Origin: LZORAL124-50-18 sp051208045
GTDB taxonomy: Bacteria; Pseudomonadota; Gammaproteobacteria; Pseudomonadales; Oleiphilaceae
Length of the DNA stretch: 47,230 bases
Reading direction: 5' to 3'
Assembly (NCBI GenBank): GCA_051208045.1
Contig: JBPJFY010000021.1
Location: 1-47,230, forward strand
The notes below the pieces were generated by a model, which was not told the origin of the DNA, made no database searches, and was given only the letters and a program-made list of their open reading frames with translations. The position numbers and the translations under genes are program-made. Shown here one piece after another: positions 33,248-41,898 of this stretch (its first letter is position 1; every line of letters starts with the position of its first letter).

Positions 33248-34714
33248 ATGAACATTCGACTGTGGGCGCTTGTGTTGATACTCGGGATCGGCACGGGCTC
33301 GCCCGCCTATGCTGCATCCTCAGAGACATTAGCCAAAGTACAGGAGATTTATGTGGCCTACTACGGCCGGCCGGCCGATCCCGGCGGATTGCAGTGGTGG
33401 GCGGATGAGCTCGAAAAAAACGGCGGCGATCTGACAGCGATCATCGATGCCTTTGGTACGTCGGAAGAATACACGGCCCGTTTTGGCAGTTTGAATACGA
33501 CGGAGCTGCTCACCAACCTGTACCAGCAGATGTTTGGCCGCGAGGCAGAAAACGATGGCTTGGCCTGGTGGCGCACTCAGATTTCGAGTGGTGAATATAC
33601 GCTGGGGCAGGCCGCCGTCGCCATCGCCGGGGGAGCCTCGGACGGGGATGCGCTGGATCGCACCACCCTCACCAAGCGAACCCAGGTGGCACAGGCTTTC
33701 ACTGATCAGATCAGTGCGCAGTCCAAAGCCTATACTCTGGGGAATGTGCCGGAAGCCCGTGAACTGATCATGGGGGTGAATGCCACGACCGATGTGTCGA
33801 GCTTCACCTCGGGCAGCAGCTTCACCAGTGCTCTGGCAACCATGCCCGCCGGGGGCGATGGCGGCATCAAAGTGGTGCATGCGGAAGTGACATCACAAAA
33901 CAGCTCCAGCCTGGGGGTCGGCGCGGCGCGTGGCATCAAAAAGTCCATCGCGAATCAACAGACGCAGAATCGCACCAGCGGCCTGGCAGGTGGTCTGGGG
34001 AGTTTTGCCACCGGCGTGATCGTGGATGGTGCCTGTGAATCCGGCACGCTGGATTTTGAATTTAATGCTCAGGATTTCAGCACCCTCAATATGACCTACA
34101 ACCAGTGCGTCATCGAGTCAGATATCTTTAACGGTGGCCTCAATTTCTCCTCCAGCAACAACGGCTTGAACTCGACCATCCAATTTGTGAATCTGTCGAT
34201 TTTTGACGGCACCGAAAATTACACCATGACCATGGATGGCACGATGCAGTACGAGTTGTCCGCAGACATGACCACCGCCACCACCATTTTCCAGCAATTC
34301 AGCTACGCGGATTCCTGGGGGGATGCATACTACTGGGAATACGCCGTCATTACCTGCACAGACATTACCAACCCCAATGGTGGCAACTGTGACTTTGATG
34401 AAGCGCAGTTTGTGGATGCCTGGACCGGTGAAACCTACTACATCGAAGGGGATCAGGTGACACAAACAAGCGGTGGCTATCAGGTGTCCACGAAGGTGTA
34501 TGATACGGAATATGGGTATGTGGATGTGTATACCACCAGTGATCTGGTCCTGGATGCGAACTGTTCTACCGGTATGTTTACCTCGGGAACGATTGTCGTG
34601 GAGGGCGCGGATGGTTCCTCGGCGCAACTGCAGTTTGTGGATTGTAATACCTTCACGCTGACGGTGAATGGTGCCGCCCAAACCTACACCTGGGAACAGT
34701 TTAAACAACTGTGA
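33248..34714 (+). CDS. Secreted DUF4214 protein with unknown beta-rich C-terminus
   Basis: A 488-residue exported protein. The signal peptide spans ~1-23 (SPAYAASS). DUF4214 covers ~30-165, with YVAYYGRPADPGG, a TAIIDAFGTSEEY segment and QQMFGREAE. From ~205 on no family is recognised: it is beta-rich, poor in Lys and rich in Thr, Asp and Asn. Six Cys residues occur, with GACESGT and YNQCVIE near 265 and 285, then VITCTD, NCDFD, ANCSTG and VDCNTF, probably as disulfides. The start is secured by a very strong Shine-Dalgarno sequence (AGGAGGAAGGGAG). It is the third DUF4214 protein of the window. The next gene, 51 bases on, encodes an outer-membrane-like protein, so the two may act together at the surface. 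Confidence 0.82.
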   Translation: MNIRLWALVLILGIGTGSPAYAASSETLAKVQEIYVAYYGRPADPGGLQWWADELEKNGGDLTAIIDAFGTSEEYTARFGSLNTTELLTNLYQQMFGREAENDGLAWWRTQISSGEYTLGQAAVAIAGGASDGDALDRTTLTKRTQVAQAFTDQISAQSKAYTLGNVPEARELIMGVNATTDVSSFTSGSSFTSALATMPAGGDGGIKVVHAEVTSQNSSSLGVGAARGIKKSIANQQTQNRTSGLAGGLGSFATGVIVDGACESGTLDFEFNAQDFSTLNMTYNQCVIESDIFNGGLNFSSSNNGLNSTIQFVNLSIFDGTENYTMTMDGTMQYELSADMTTATTIFQQFSYADSWGDAYYWEYAVITCTDITNPNGGNCDFDEAQFVDAWTGETYYIEGDQVTQTSGGYQVSTKVYDTEYGYVDVYTTSDLVLDANCSTGMFTSGTIVVEGADGSSAQLQFVDCNTFTLTVNGAAQTYTWEQFKQL

Positions 34715-34724
34715 GAAACCGCTA

Positions 34725-34768
34725 CACTGGCCTCCGGATTAGTAAAAGCACATTCAGGAGGCCCAGTG
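34725..34768 (+). promoter_or_regulatory. Hairpin covering the ribosome site and GTG start of the next gene
   Basis: CACTGGCCTCC (34725-34735) pairs with GGAGGCCCAGTG (34757-34768) over 11 base pairs with one bulged C. The 3' arm contains the Shine-Dalgarno core GGAGG and the GTG start codon (34766-34768). Folded, it would hide the start. The 5' arm begins ten bases after the stop of the DUF4214 gene, so ribosomes finishing that gene could open it. It has no T-tract and is not a terminator. Confidence 0.55.
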
Positions 34769-35653
34769 GTTGCCCATAGTTCGTTCAGTCAGCGTTTACA
34801 ACGCAGCAAACAGGGTCGTGTGCTCGCTTTTCTGGCGGGCGGGCTTATGGCTGGGCTTGTAACCATGCCCGTATGCGCAACACCTGCCGAAGTCGCGCCG
34901 AAAGGGCAATTTACCGCCGCCTTTGAATCCTGGCAGTTTTTGTATCGAGAGTATGACGCCAACGGTCGTCGACTGAACCAGGAAAAAGGCCATCTACCCG
35001 GTGTCAAGCTCGCCTGGCGAACTTCATCGCGGTGGGATGCGGGGTGGGAGTTTGCCTATCAGGTGGTGGATGAAACCGTCGACTATGCCGGGCGCACCAA
35101 CCTGGGTAATCCCCTGTTTACCGTCACCAAGGAGCGTATTCACAGCTTCGCCACGCGCTGGCAGTACCCGGTGGAGCAACTGCCGGCGTCCTGGCCGACC
35201 GTGTCCTGGATTATCGAGGGCAGTTGGCATGAGTGGCGTCGCCAGATTCAACCACTGGGGCGCATTTCCGGGTTGGATGAACGCTACCGATGGCATCAGG
35301 CCGGAACGGGATTGGCTGTGGGCCTGTGGGAGTCCGGGGCGACAACGCTGCGATGGGAAGCGTTGCTGACGCGCACCATTCAACCGGAGCTGACGGTGGA
35401 CTTTACAGCACGCAGAGAAGGATTTCCCAAGCTCAAAATGAAGGATCGTAACGGCGGTATCGTCAAACTGACGGGGACGTATGCGTTCACTTCCAACGTC
35501 CATGCCCTGGCATCGGTGGCCTGGCACGAGTGGGCGTTTGGCGAAAGCCCCATTCGGGAGGTGGGCGGAAGCCTGGCGCCACCCCGTATTCGTGAGCCGG
35601 AAAGTGAAACACAGGTTCTGGTGGCGAACCTGGGGGTGCAAGTGGCCTTTTAG
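34766..35653 (+). CDS. Candidate outer-membrane beta-barrel protein
   Basis: A 295-residue exported protein, starting at a GTG with AGGAGG 4 bases upstream. The signal peptide ends near VCATPA. The mature part has repeated amphipathic strands (VKLAWRTS, GWEFAYQVVDE, THSF-like turns, LVANLGVQVAF) and ends in Phe, the classic C-terminal signal of outer-membrane barrels. No family is recognised. Gene order and the hairpin over its start suggest coupling to the DUF4214 gene upstream. Size would fit an 8- to 12-strand barrel. Function is unknown: a pore, or an anchor for the secreted DUF4214 protein, are guesses. Confidence 0.65.
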   Translation: MVAHSSFSQRLQRSKQGRVLAFLAGGLMAGLVTMPVCATPAEVAPKGQFTAAFESWQFLYREYDANGRRLNQEKGHLPGVKLAWRTSSRWDAGWEFAYQVVDETVDYAGRTNLGNPLFTVTKERIHSFATRWQYPVEQLPASWPTVSWIIEGSWHEWRRQIQPLGRISGLDERYRWHQAGTGLAVGLWESGATTLRWEALLTRTIQPELTVDFTARREGFPKLKMKDRNGGIVKLTGTYAFTSNVHALASVAWHEWAFGESPIREVGGSLAPPRIREPESETQVLVANLGVQVAF

Positions 35654-35670
35654 GCCATGTCCCGCGACTA

Positions 35671-38667
35671 TTACTGCCTGGCCATTGCTTCCAGCACGGC
35701 GGCGGAAACGGGTTTACTGAAATAATACCCCTGAAAGTATTGGCAGCCTTCGTCCCGCAGGAAGGCCACATGCTGTTCCGATTCAACGCCTTCAGCCACA
35801 GCCTCCATGCCCAACCCGGTGGCCATCGCCAGGACGGTACGCACAATCGAGGCATCGTTGGGATCATGGATACAGTCGCGCACAAAAGCCTGATCGACTT
35901 TCAGCACATCCAGCGGCAGCTGTTTCAAATAGGCCAGGGATGAATAGCCGGTGCCGAAATCGTCCATGGCGAAGCGTATGCCGTGCTCTTTGAGCGTGTG
36001 CATTTTGTTGCGTGAGAACTCCAGGTTCTTCATGAACACGCCCTCGGTCAGTTCAAATTCCAGCCAGTGGGGGTCTACGTCCAGTTCCCGTAACAGCAGC
36101 AGCGTACTTTCAGCAAACTCCGGCTGACTGAATTGCAGCGGACTGACGTTAATTGCAAGATGACGCAGTTTGGTGAGCGTGGGGTCCTGCTTCCAGCGTT
36201 TGATCTGCAGGCAGGCTTCTCGCATGATCCACTCACCGAGCGGGACGATGAGGCCCGTATCTTCGGCCACAGGGATGAACTCGCCGGGGGAAATGTGCTC
36301 GTCTTCGTGCTGCCATCGCAAGAGCGCTTCTGCACCAATGATTTCGGCCGTATCCAAACTGACTTTAGGCTGATACACCAGTGTCAGCTCATCGTTCTGA
36401 ATGGCGTTACGTAAGGCGTTTTCCAGGAACAGCCTGCGCTGAATGGCCGCGGCCATTTCTGCACGGTAGAAGTGGTATCGATTCCGGCCGTTTTTCTTGG
36501 CCTCATACATTGCGGTGTCTGCATGTTTGAGAATTTCATCCACCGTGGTGCCATCGGTGGGAAAACTCACAATCCCGATACTCGTGCCACTGACCACGTT
36601 CTGCTGGTTGAGCAGAAAGGGGTGATGGAAGGATTCCAGAATGTTCTGGGCGACCTTTTGTGCCCGGCTGGAAATGGTTTCCAGGTCTTCGGCCGGATTA
36701 CCGAGCACAATGACGAATTCATCGCCGCCCAGGCGAACGAGGATGTCCCCCTCGCGAATATTTTGTTTTAACCGGTGGGCGACCTGGCGCAGCATCTCGT
36801 CGCCCGTAAGGTGCCCCATGGAATCATTGATCATCTTAAAATGATCGATATCGAGGAAGAGCAACGCAGAATGCGCTTCACTTCGTCTGAGCTGCGCAAG
36901 TAAAAAGTGTAACTCCTCCTGAAGAAACGCGCGGTTGGGAAGGTCGGTCAGGCTGTCATGGTAGGCCAGATGCTGAATGCGGGCTTCGTTGTGTTTGCGG
37001 TCGGTAATGTCCGCCAGCGTTCCAATCATACGCGCCGGTTTGCCATTCTCATCCCAAGCGACAATTTTAGCCCGGTTGAGCATCCATTTAAACGAGCCAT
37101 CCTTGCATCGGATGCGGTGCTCGCACTCATAATGGGTCGCATGGCCTGCCAGGTGATGGTCCATTTTTGTCTTGCATTGATTGATGTCTTCCGGGTGCAC
37201 GCGATGGATAAATTCCCCGATCTGGGGGGGCAGCTCATTGTCCGCGTAACCCAGCAGGCTGCACCATTGGGACGAGTAAAACGTTTTTCCGGTCGGTATG
37301 TGCCAGTCCCACACGCCATTACCACTGCTCTCGAGCGCAAACTGCCACCGTGCCTCCAGCTCTTCCAGATTTTGTGTCACACGCGACAATGCGGTCACAT
37401 CCGTGATGGCACCAATCACACCCAACAGGTGGCCCTCGTCATCGTGGCGGGGCACAAAGGTACAGAAAATAAAGGTGATGTCAGCTGATTTTGTCTTCAA
37501 GCGGATAGGGTCTTCGGATCGACTCTGTTGCTCAATCATGTACTGCATGCGCCGCTGGTCAGCAGGATCGATGAAGCTTTGCCAGGGACTGTCTTCCAGT
37601 TGATGTTTCGGGTACTTGAGAATTTCGCACAGCCGGGGATTGGCGGAAAGAATGATCCCCTCCGTGTCCAGCATGACAATGCCCACCGGGGAGAGCTGAT
37701 TGAGTTCTTCCAATTGTCGTTCTTTGTCGCCCAGCAGTCGGCTGATATCCAGTGCGTATGTGGCGATGCGCTGCAGCGCTTGATGGCCGGCCTGGAGTTC
37801 CTTAAACCAGGGTTCCGTGGTGTCTTCACGGGAGAGCAGCAGCCTCAGCTTGGCCGGTGTGACCGGCTTGGTGACTTCTTTGAGTTGGGCAAGGGCTTGC
37901 CCATGTTCTCTGGTGAACTGTTTGAATCCCGCCAATAGAGGGGAGATACGGCTATGAGCTGTGACGCTGCCGGTAATCAAAATAATCAGACCCAAAATGG
38001 TGAGCGCCAGTAGAATCGACACATCGGTGCCCACGGCCACGGAATACCCGGGAAGCCGGTGCACCTTGGCCCGGGATATCAACATCAGCCGGCCACCATG
38101 AATGGTGAACTGGAAACCCAGTTGTCCTTTCGAGAGTACCAGGTTCATGAGTGGGGCAGCGGATGCAAACAGGACCTTACCCTGCGCGTTCAACAGCAGA
38201 ATCGCCTGTTGATCATCGCCATGCGCCGTGAGAAGTTGTGCGGGTAAAAACTGGAATTGCCAGCCCCCGGCTTGCGGTTTGACCACATAGACGCCCGGCT
38301 GTCGGCTGGCCAGATCGTTGTGGGCGATACCGATGAAGTCATCCACGTCAAGTTCGGACAGGTGGTGCCAGAGTGCACTGGTTTGCAGCTCCATACCGTT
38401 CAGCCAGGCTGGCTGGGAGCTGACAATGATGCCTTCCCAGGTGCTGGTGAACTCCGTGGCAGGCGGCGCAATGTGCTGCTGGGCAATCTGCTCAATCCAC
38501 CCATCCCACAGTGCCGCCTCCCGAAGGGCGGCCTGATGATTGAGGTGCAATCGACCGGTCAGAAGAATCAGCACAAAAACAGTTAAGGCCACCACGCCAG
38601 CCAGCCACATGCCTCTGAGCCAGCGCTGAGTTGCGCGAGTGTTCCTTGCAAGCGTTCTTTCTGGCAT
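35671..38667 (-). CDS. PAS-GGDEF-EAL bifunctional c-di-GMP protein
   Basis: A 998-residue membrane protein. It has a helix at ~18-40, a periplasmic region to ~225, a second helix ~228-248, two PAS domains (~325-445 and ~450-570), GGDEF (~580-745) and EAL (~755-995). The cyclase motif GGDEF is intact (647-651) with the inhibitory I-site RxxD (REGD) five residues before it. The EAL domain is complete: EALLRW (780), NVSPLQ, ELTEG, DDFGTG, LKVD, AEGVE and the QGYYFSKP end. Both activities are possible; in such proteins one usually dominates. It is the only GGDEF-EAL protein in the window with both motifs canonical. The 3' end faces the barrel gene. The start (MPERTL) has a weak ribosome site. Confidence 0.95.
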   Translation of the reverse strand: MPERTLARNTRATQRWLRGMWLAGVVALTVFVLILLTGRLHLNHQAALREAALWDGWIEQIAQQHIAPPATEFTSTWEGIIVSSQPAWLNGMELQTSALWHHLSELDVDDFIGIAHNDLASRQPGVYVVKPQAGGWQFQFLPAQLLTAHGDDQQAILLLNAQGKVLFASAAPLMNLVLSKGQLGFQFTIHGGRLMLISRAKVHRLPGYSVAVGTDVSILLALTILGLIILITGSVTAHSRISPLLAGFKQFTREHGQALAQLKEVTKPVTPAKLRLLLSREDTTEPWFKELQAGHQALQRIATYALDISRLLGDKERQLEELNQLSPVGIVMLDTEGIILSANPRLCEILKYPKHQLEDSPWQSFIDPADQRRMQYMIEQQSRSEDPIRLKTKSADITFIFCTFVPRHDDEGHLLGVIGAITDVTALSRVTQNLEELEARWQFALESSGNGVWDWHIPTGKTFYSSQWCSLLGYADNELPPQIGEFIHRVHPEDINQCKTKMDHHLAGHATHYECEHRIRCKDGSFKWMLNRAKIVAWDENGKPARMIGTLADITDRKHNEARIQHLAYHDSLTDLPNRAFLQEELHFLLAQLRRSEAHSALLFLDIDHFKMINDSMGHLTGDEMLRQVAHRLKQNIREGDILVRLGGDEFVIVLGNPAEDLETISSRAQKVAQNILESFHHPFLLNQQNVVSGTSIGIVSFPTDGTTVDEILKHADTAMYEAKKNGRNRYHFYRAEMAAAIQRRLFLENALRNAIQNDELTLVYQPKVSLDTAEIIGAEALLRWQHEDEHISPGEFIPVAEDTGLIVPLGEWIMREACLQIKRWKQDPTLTKLRHLAINVSPLQFSQPEFAESTLLLLRELDVDPHWLEFELTEGVFMKNLEFSRNKMHTLKEHGIRFAMDDFGTGYSSLAYLKQLPLDVLKVDQAFVRDCIHDPNDASIVRTVLAMATGLGMEAVAEGVESEQHVAFLRDEGCQYFQGYYFSKPVSAAVLEAMARQ

Positions 38668-38869
38668 AGAGACGAGATCTGGCCCCGGTCGTTTATGAAT
38701 AGTGATTTCAGTATAGCGTATTGTTCTTAATCACGACGTAGAACTCTATTCACAATCCCGTGGAAGGGCTTTAGAATATGGGCCTAGGTATGTGCTTTAT
38801 TCGGGCAGAAGACTGTCATCCTTTAAGAAAACCCTCATCAGTTAAGAAGACGAAAATCAGTTAAAACGT
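38668..38869. promoter_or_regulatory. Divergent control region with short direct repeats
   Basis: This AT-rich spacer separates the PAS-GGDEF-EAL gene from the coiled-coil gene. ATCAGTTAA occurs at 38837-38845 and again at 38856-38864, 19 bases apart, with a related TTTAAGAAA just upstream. They could be protein-binding sites on one face of the helix. No clear -35/-10 pair was found. Confidence 0.3.
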
Positions 38870-39280
38870 ATGAGTATGTTGGTACCAGAAGGCCTCCGAG
38901 ATACAGAGCTCAGAGAGTGGCTGAAGCAGAAAATTCAGGAGTTGGACGAAACCAAGCGGTCTATTCGGGACCAGATTCGCCAGTTCTCCAATGAACGGCT
39001 TGCGCGTAAAACACGGTCCGACTTTGTCTGGCTGCGAAAAGCCAAGGCGAAAATCTCCTTTCTGGTCGAAGAGCGTGAAGAGTTGCGGCAGCTGTTGGGG
39101 GACGTCAATCAGCGTCTTAAAACTGCCCGGGAGCTGATTCATTCACACAAGCGCCCGAACATCAAACTGGCTCAGGCGTTCATGATGCTGGCCGAGGACA
39201 AGCTGAATGGTGAGCTGTTTCACGCGCTGGAGAACGAAGCGCTGAGCTTGCTGGACGAGCTGCCGCGGGACGAAAAGTAG
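38870..39280 (+). CDS. Small coiled-coil protein, unknown
   Basis: No family is recognised. The 136-residue product is strongly charged and mostly helical: residues ~12-45 and ~65-95 carry heptad-like patterns (LREWLKQKIQELDETKRSI, EEREELRQLLGDVNQRLKTA). The rest (AQAFMMLAEDKLNGELFHAL) is probably helical as well. No signal peptide or membrane segment. Either ATG (38870 or 38876) could start it; neither has a clear Shine-Dalgarno sequence. It lies between two c-di-GMP genes, divergent from one and convergent with the other, so a partner role is possible but unsupported. Confidence 0.6.
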   Translation: MSMLVPEGLRDTELREWLKQKIQELDETKRSIRDQIRQFSNERLARKTRSDFVWLRKAKAKISFLVEEREELRQLLGDVNQRLKTARELIHSHKRPNIKLAQAFMMLAEDKLNGELFHALENEALSLLDELPRDEK

Positions 39281-39317
39281 CAGTCCAGTCCGCCGTGCCA
39301 TGGTTGAGTAATGCTCA

Positions 39318-40583
39318 CTACCTGCCGGTAATAAAGTCTTTCACATCCACACCGTAGGTACCATTGGCCAGGCCGGTTTTGATGGCATAGGGTTCCCCAT
39401 GAGCATCCAGCACCCCTTCTGCCAGATTAATCATGTAAGGCTTACGCAGCTTTTTCTGGGCATCCAGCACCAGCTCTATGCGCGGTCTTAAGCGATAATC
39501 CGGATTGGATGAAACCACAATTGCCACTTCACCGTTCGTCATTTCGATCAGCGAACCGGGCGGGTAAATCCCGATCATTTGAATGAAGGCTTCCACCAGG
39601 TCCTTGTCAAAGTGTTGACCGCGCTCGGCGAACAGAATCTGCAGGGCGTCCAGCGCGGGTGAGGCACTTTTGTAGGAGCGCGCGCTGGTGATGGCGTCGT
39701 AGGCATCGACGATGGTGATCATGCGAATGTACTTATGGAGGAAGCCCCCATCAATGCCTTCCGGGTACCCCTTGCCGTCAATGCGTTCATGATGAAATAA
39801 CGCGGTGTCCATTACCATCGGCTCCAGATCCTCGTATTCCGACAGGATGTCGCGACCGTGCGTGGTGTGCTGTTTCATGATGGCGAATTCGATGCGCGAC
39901 AGCCGGCCGGCCTTGTTGAGGATCTCTGTTGGCACGCGCAGTTTGCCCACATCGTGCAGCATACCGCACATGCCGAGCAATTCCAGTTCCGCCGTCTCCA
40001 AACCCACGAAGCGGCCAAACGCAATGGCCAGGATGGCGACCCGCAGACAATGTTCCGCCGTGTAATGGTCTTTGTCTTTGATTTTGGACATCCAGAGCAG
40101 CGCGTTCGCATTTCCCAGGATGTTATTGACGCAGGATCGGATGACCGCACGGGACTGGTCAATGTCGATTTGCTGCTCATGCTTGATACGTTCGATCAGT
40201 TCATTGACGTGATCTTTCCCGTCGTCAAAGATGATGGCGGCGTCTGCCAGCGCCCCTTTGAAGCTTCTATTCTCGCGTAAACCTGGATAACGTCGCTCTT
40301 TTTCGTCCGGGAATCCGTCGTCGTCCCCGTGCGTATCCAGCCAGAATTCCCGGTCGATTTCGATGTACACGAATTGGCAGTGCGTGCGGAGTAATTCAAT
40401 GTCATCGGAGCTGCTGATGGTCAGCCCTTGAAACAATACGGGAACTTCTGTCCAGGGCCGGTCGAGGCGTGTGACGTACATACCGACTTCCAGATTCTCT
40501 GCCGGCAGTTTTACTTCAATGAGTTTTTTTTCCGGATCGTTTTTCTTATTCGACGTGGAAATCCGTGTAAAGCCTTTCATCAT
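39318..40583 (-). CDS. DUF3391-HD-GYP cyclic di-GMP phosphodiesterase (second copy)
   Basis: A 421-residue cytoplasmic protein with the same architecture as the gene at 15695: DUF3391 at ~20-80 (LPAENLEVGMYVTRLDRPW) and HD-GYP at ~155-355. HD is at 210-211 (MLHDVGKLRVP), HHERIDGKGYP follows, with GYP at 272-274; catalytic residues are complete. The linker after DUF3391 is acidic (DTHGDDDGFPDEKE), whereas that of the paralog is basic. No receiver domain is fused, so input must come by partner binding or expression. The start is either of two adjacent ATGs. The 378-base upstream spacer holds several palindromes that may control it. Confidence 0.93.
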   Translation of the reverse strand: MMKGFTRISTSNKKNDPEKKLIEVKLPAENLEVGMYVTRLDRPWTEVPVLFQGLTISSSDDIELLRTHCQFVYIEIDREFWLDTHGDDDGFPDEKERRYPGLRENRSFKGALADAAIIFDDGKDHVNELIERIKHEQQIDIDQSRAVIRSCVNNILGNANALLWMSKIKDKDHYTAEHCLRVAILAIAFGRFVGLETAELELLGMCGMLHDVGKLRVPTEILNKAGRLSRIEFAIMKQHTTHGRDILSEYEDLEPMVMDTALFHHERIDGKGYPEGIDGGFLHKYIRMITIVDAYDAITSARSYKSASPALDALQILFAERGQHFDKDLVEAFIQMIGIYPPGSLIEMTNGEVAIVVSSNPDYRLRPRIELVLDAQKKLRKPYMINLAEGVLDAHGEPYAIKTGLANGTYGVDVKDFITGR

Positions 40584-40961
40584 GTCTCACAGTATGGGCG
40601 GGAGCGTGCACCAGGTGCCTTATTTAGGTTTAAACCATAAGTCATCGGTTGTCCAATTTCGGGAGCGTCAGCCACCAGGAATGTAAATTTGTGCAACAGC
40701 CTGTTGCAAAATGGTCAAATTAAGGTATACCTAAAGATATAGAAGTGGTTAATTATTCAACAATACGTGGTCGAGAGACCCCCCTTACTGCATAAAACAA
40801 GAAAAAGCAGGGAGCTTTTCATCTATTTCAGGTACGGCGTCATCATGATGTCAGCGCCGTGCAGGGTGAGAGTTTGTGGTATCCAGGTATGAATCCGCCC
40901 GCGCCCAGCGGGCAATAGGCAGGACGTTCGTTTCAATGTGTTGTCGCACGGAGGGTCTGGT
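40584..40961. promoter_or_regulatory. Palindrome-rich divergent control region
   Basis: This gene-free stretch lies between the HD-GYP gene and the esterase. It holds GGTTTAAACC (40627-40636), TGCAACA-GCC-TGTTGCA (40692-40708) and AGGTATACCT (40723-40732), all perfect. A GC hairpin (ACGGCG and CGCCGT around ATCATGAT) lies near 40832-40859. Such spacing suggests operators for dimeric regulators. None matches a regulator I can name. Confidence 0.45.
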
Positions 40962-41852
40962 ATGAACCGTGCAGAATTGATCAAGCAAGTCATTCGGCTG
41001 GGGATGAAGATCATTCCCAACAAGTTATCCGCCTATCGGTTCTGCTCCAACAGCGGGCATTATCTGGTACGGCCGCCTAAACATTTTCAGATTGACGTCG
41101 CCCGGGTGGGCGAGGTTCAGGTGGCGTGGTTAAACCACCGCACGCACTGCTCGTCGCGGGTGATTCTGTACCTGCATGGCGGGGGGTATGCAATCGGCTC
41201 CAACTACACGCATCTGGAACTGGCGGCACGCATCGGGCGTGCGGCCAAAGCTCAGGTGGCGATGGCAGAGTATCGTTTAGCCCCCGAGCATCCATATCCG
41301 GCAGCGCTGGAAGATGCGTATGCGGTTTACGACTATCTGCTGCAGCAGCGTATTGATCCCTCACGCATTGTCATCGCCGGTGATTCTGCCGGTGGGGGCC
41401 TGACGGTCGCGCTTTTGCAGTACATCAAAAAGCAGAAGCGACCCATGCCGGCGGGGGCAGTGTGTCTTTCCCCGTGGCTGGATCTCAGTTGCTCAATCTC
41501 GACACTCTCCAAGGAGCTGTCGCAGGACCCCTTGATTTCGCCGGAGCGCATCAAGTATTTTGCGCGCCATTACGCCGGTAACGCGGATCGTACACAGCCG
41601 GGCCTGTCTCCGTTTTTTGGCGATCTCTCCGGATTACCTCCGATTCTGATTCAGGTGGGGGAAGATGAGATTTTGTTGGCGGAGTGCCGCTTGTTCACCA
41701 AACGAGCCAACCAGCGTGGATCGGCGGTAGAACTGGAAGTCTGGCCCGGGATGTTTCACGTGTGGCAGTTTGCGGCGCGGTTCCTGCCGGAAGCGCGCAC
41801 CGCCATCAACAAAATTGGGCTGTTCGTGCGCCGAATCGCGCCGGTCACCTGA
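40962..41852 (+). CDS. Alpha/beta hydrolase, hormone-sensitive-lipase family esterase
   Basis: A 296-residue esterase. The oxyanion motif HGGG is at 72-75, the nucleophile motif GDSAGG has Ser142, and the acid and base are probably in VGEDEILL (Asp) and MFHVWQ (His), the usual order of the HSL family. These enzymes cleave short- to medium-chain esters. No signal peptide, so cytoplasmic. The ATG is chosen because GGAGGG lies 6 bases upstream; a GTG at 40938 also opens the frame. It is a single gene, convergent with folE. Confidence 0.92.
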   Translation: MNRAELIKQVIRLGMKIIPNKLSAYRFCSNSGHYLVRPPKHFQIDVARVGEVQVAWLNHRTHCSSRVILYLHGGGYAIGSNYTHLELAARIGRAAKAQVAMAEYRLAPEHPYPAALEDAYAVYDYLLQQRIDPSRIVIAGDSAGGGLTVALLQYIKKQKRPMPAGAVCLSPWLDLSCSISTLSKELSQDPLISPERIKYFARHYAGNADRTQPGLSPFFGDLSGLPPILIQVGEDEILLAECRLFTKRANQRGSAVELEVWPGMFHVWQFAARFLPEARTAINKIGLFVRRIAPVT

Positions 41853-41898
41853 CCCACGCGCTCCTGAATTTCACGCTCCTGAACTTCTCACACTTGGG

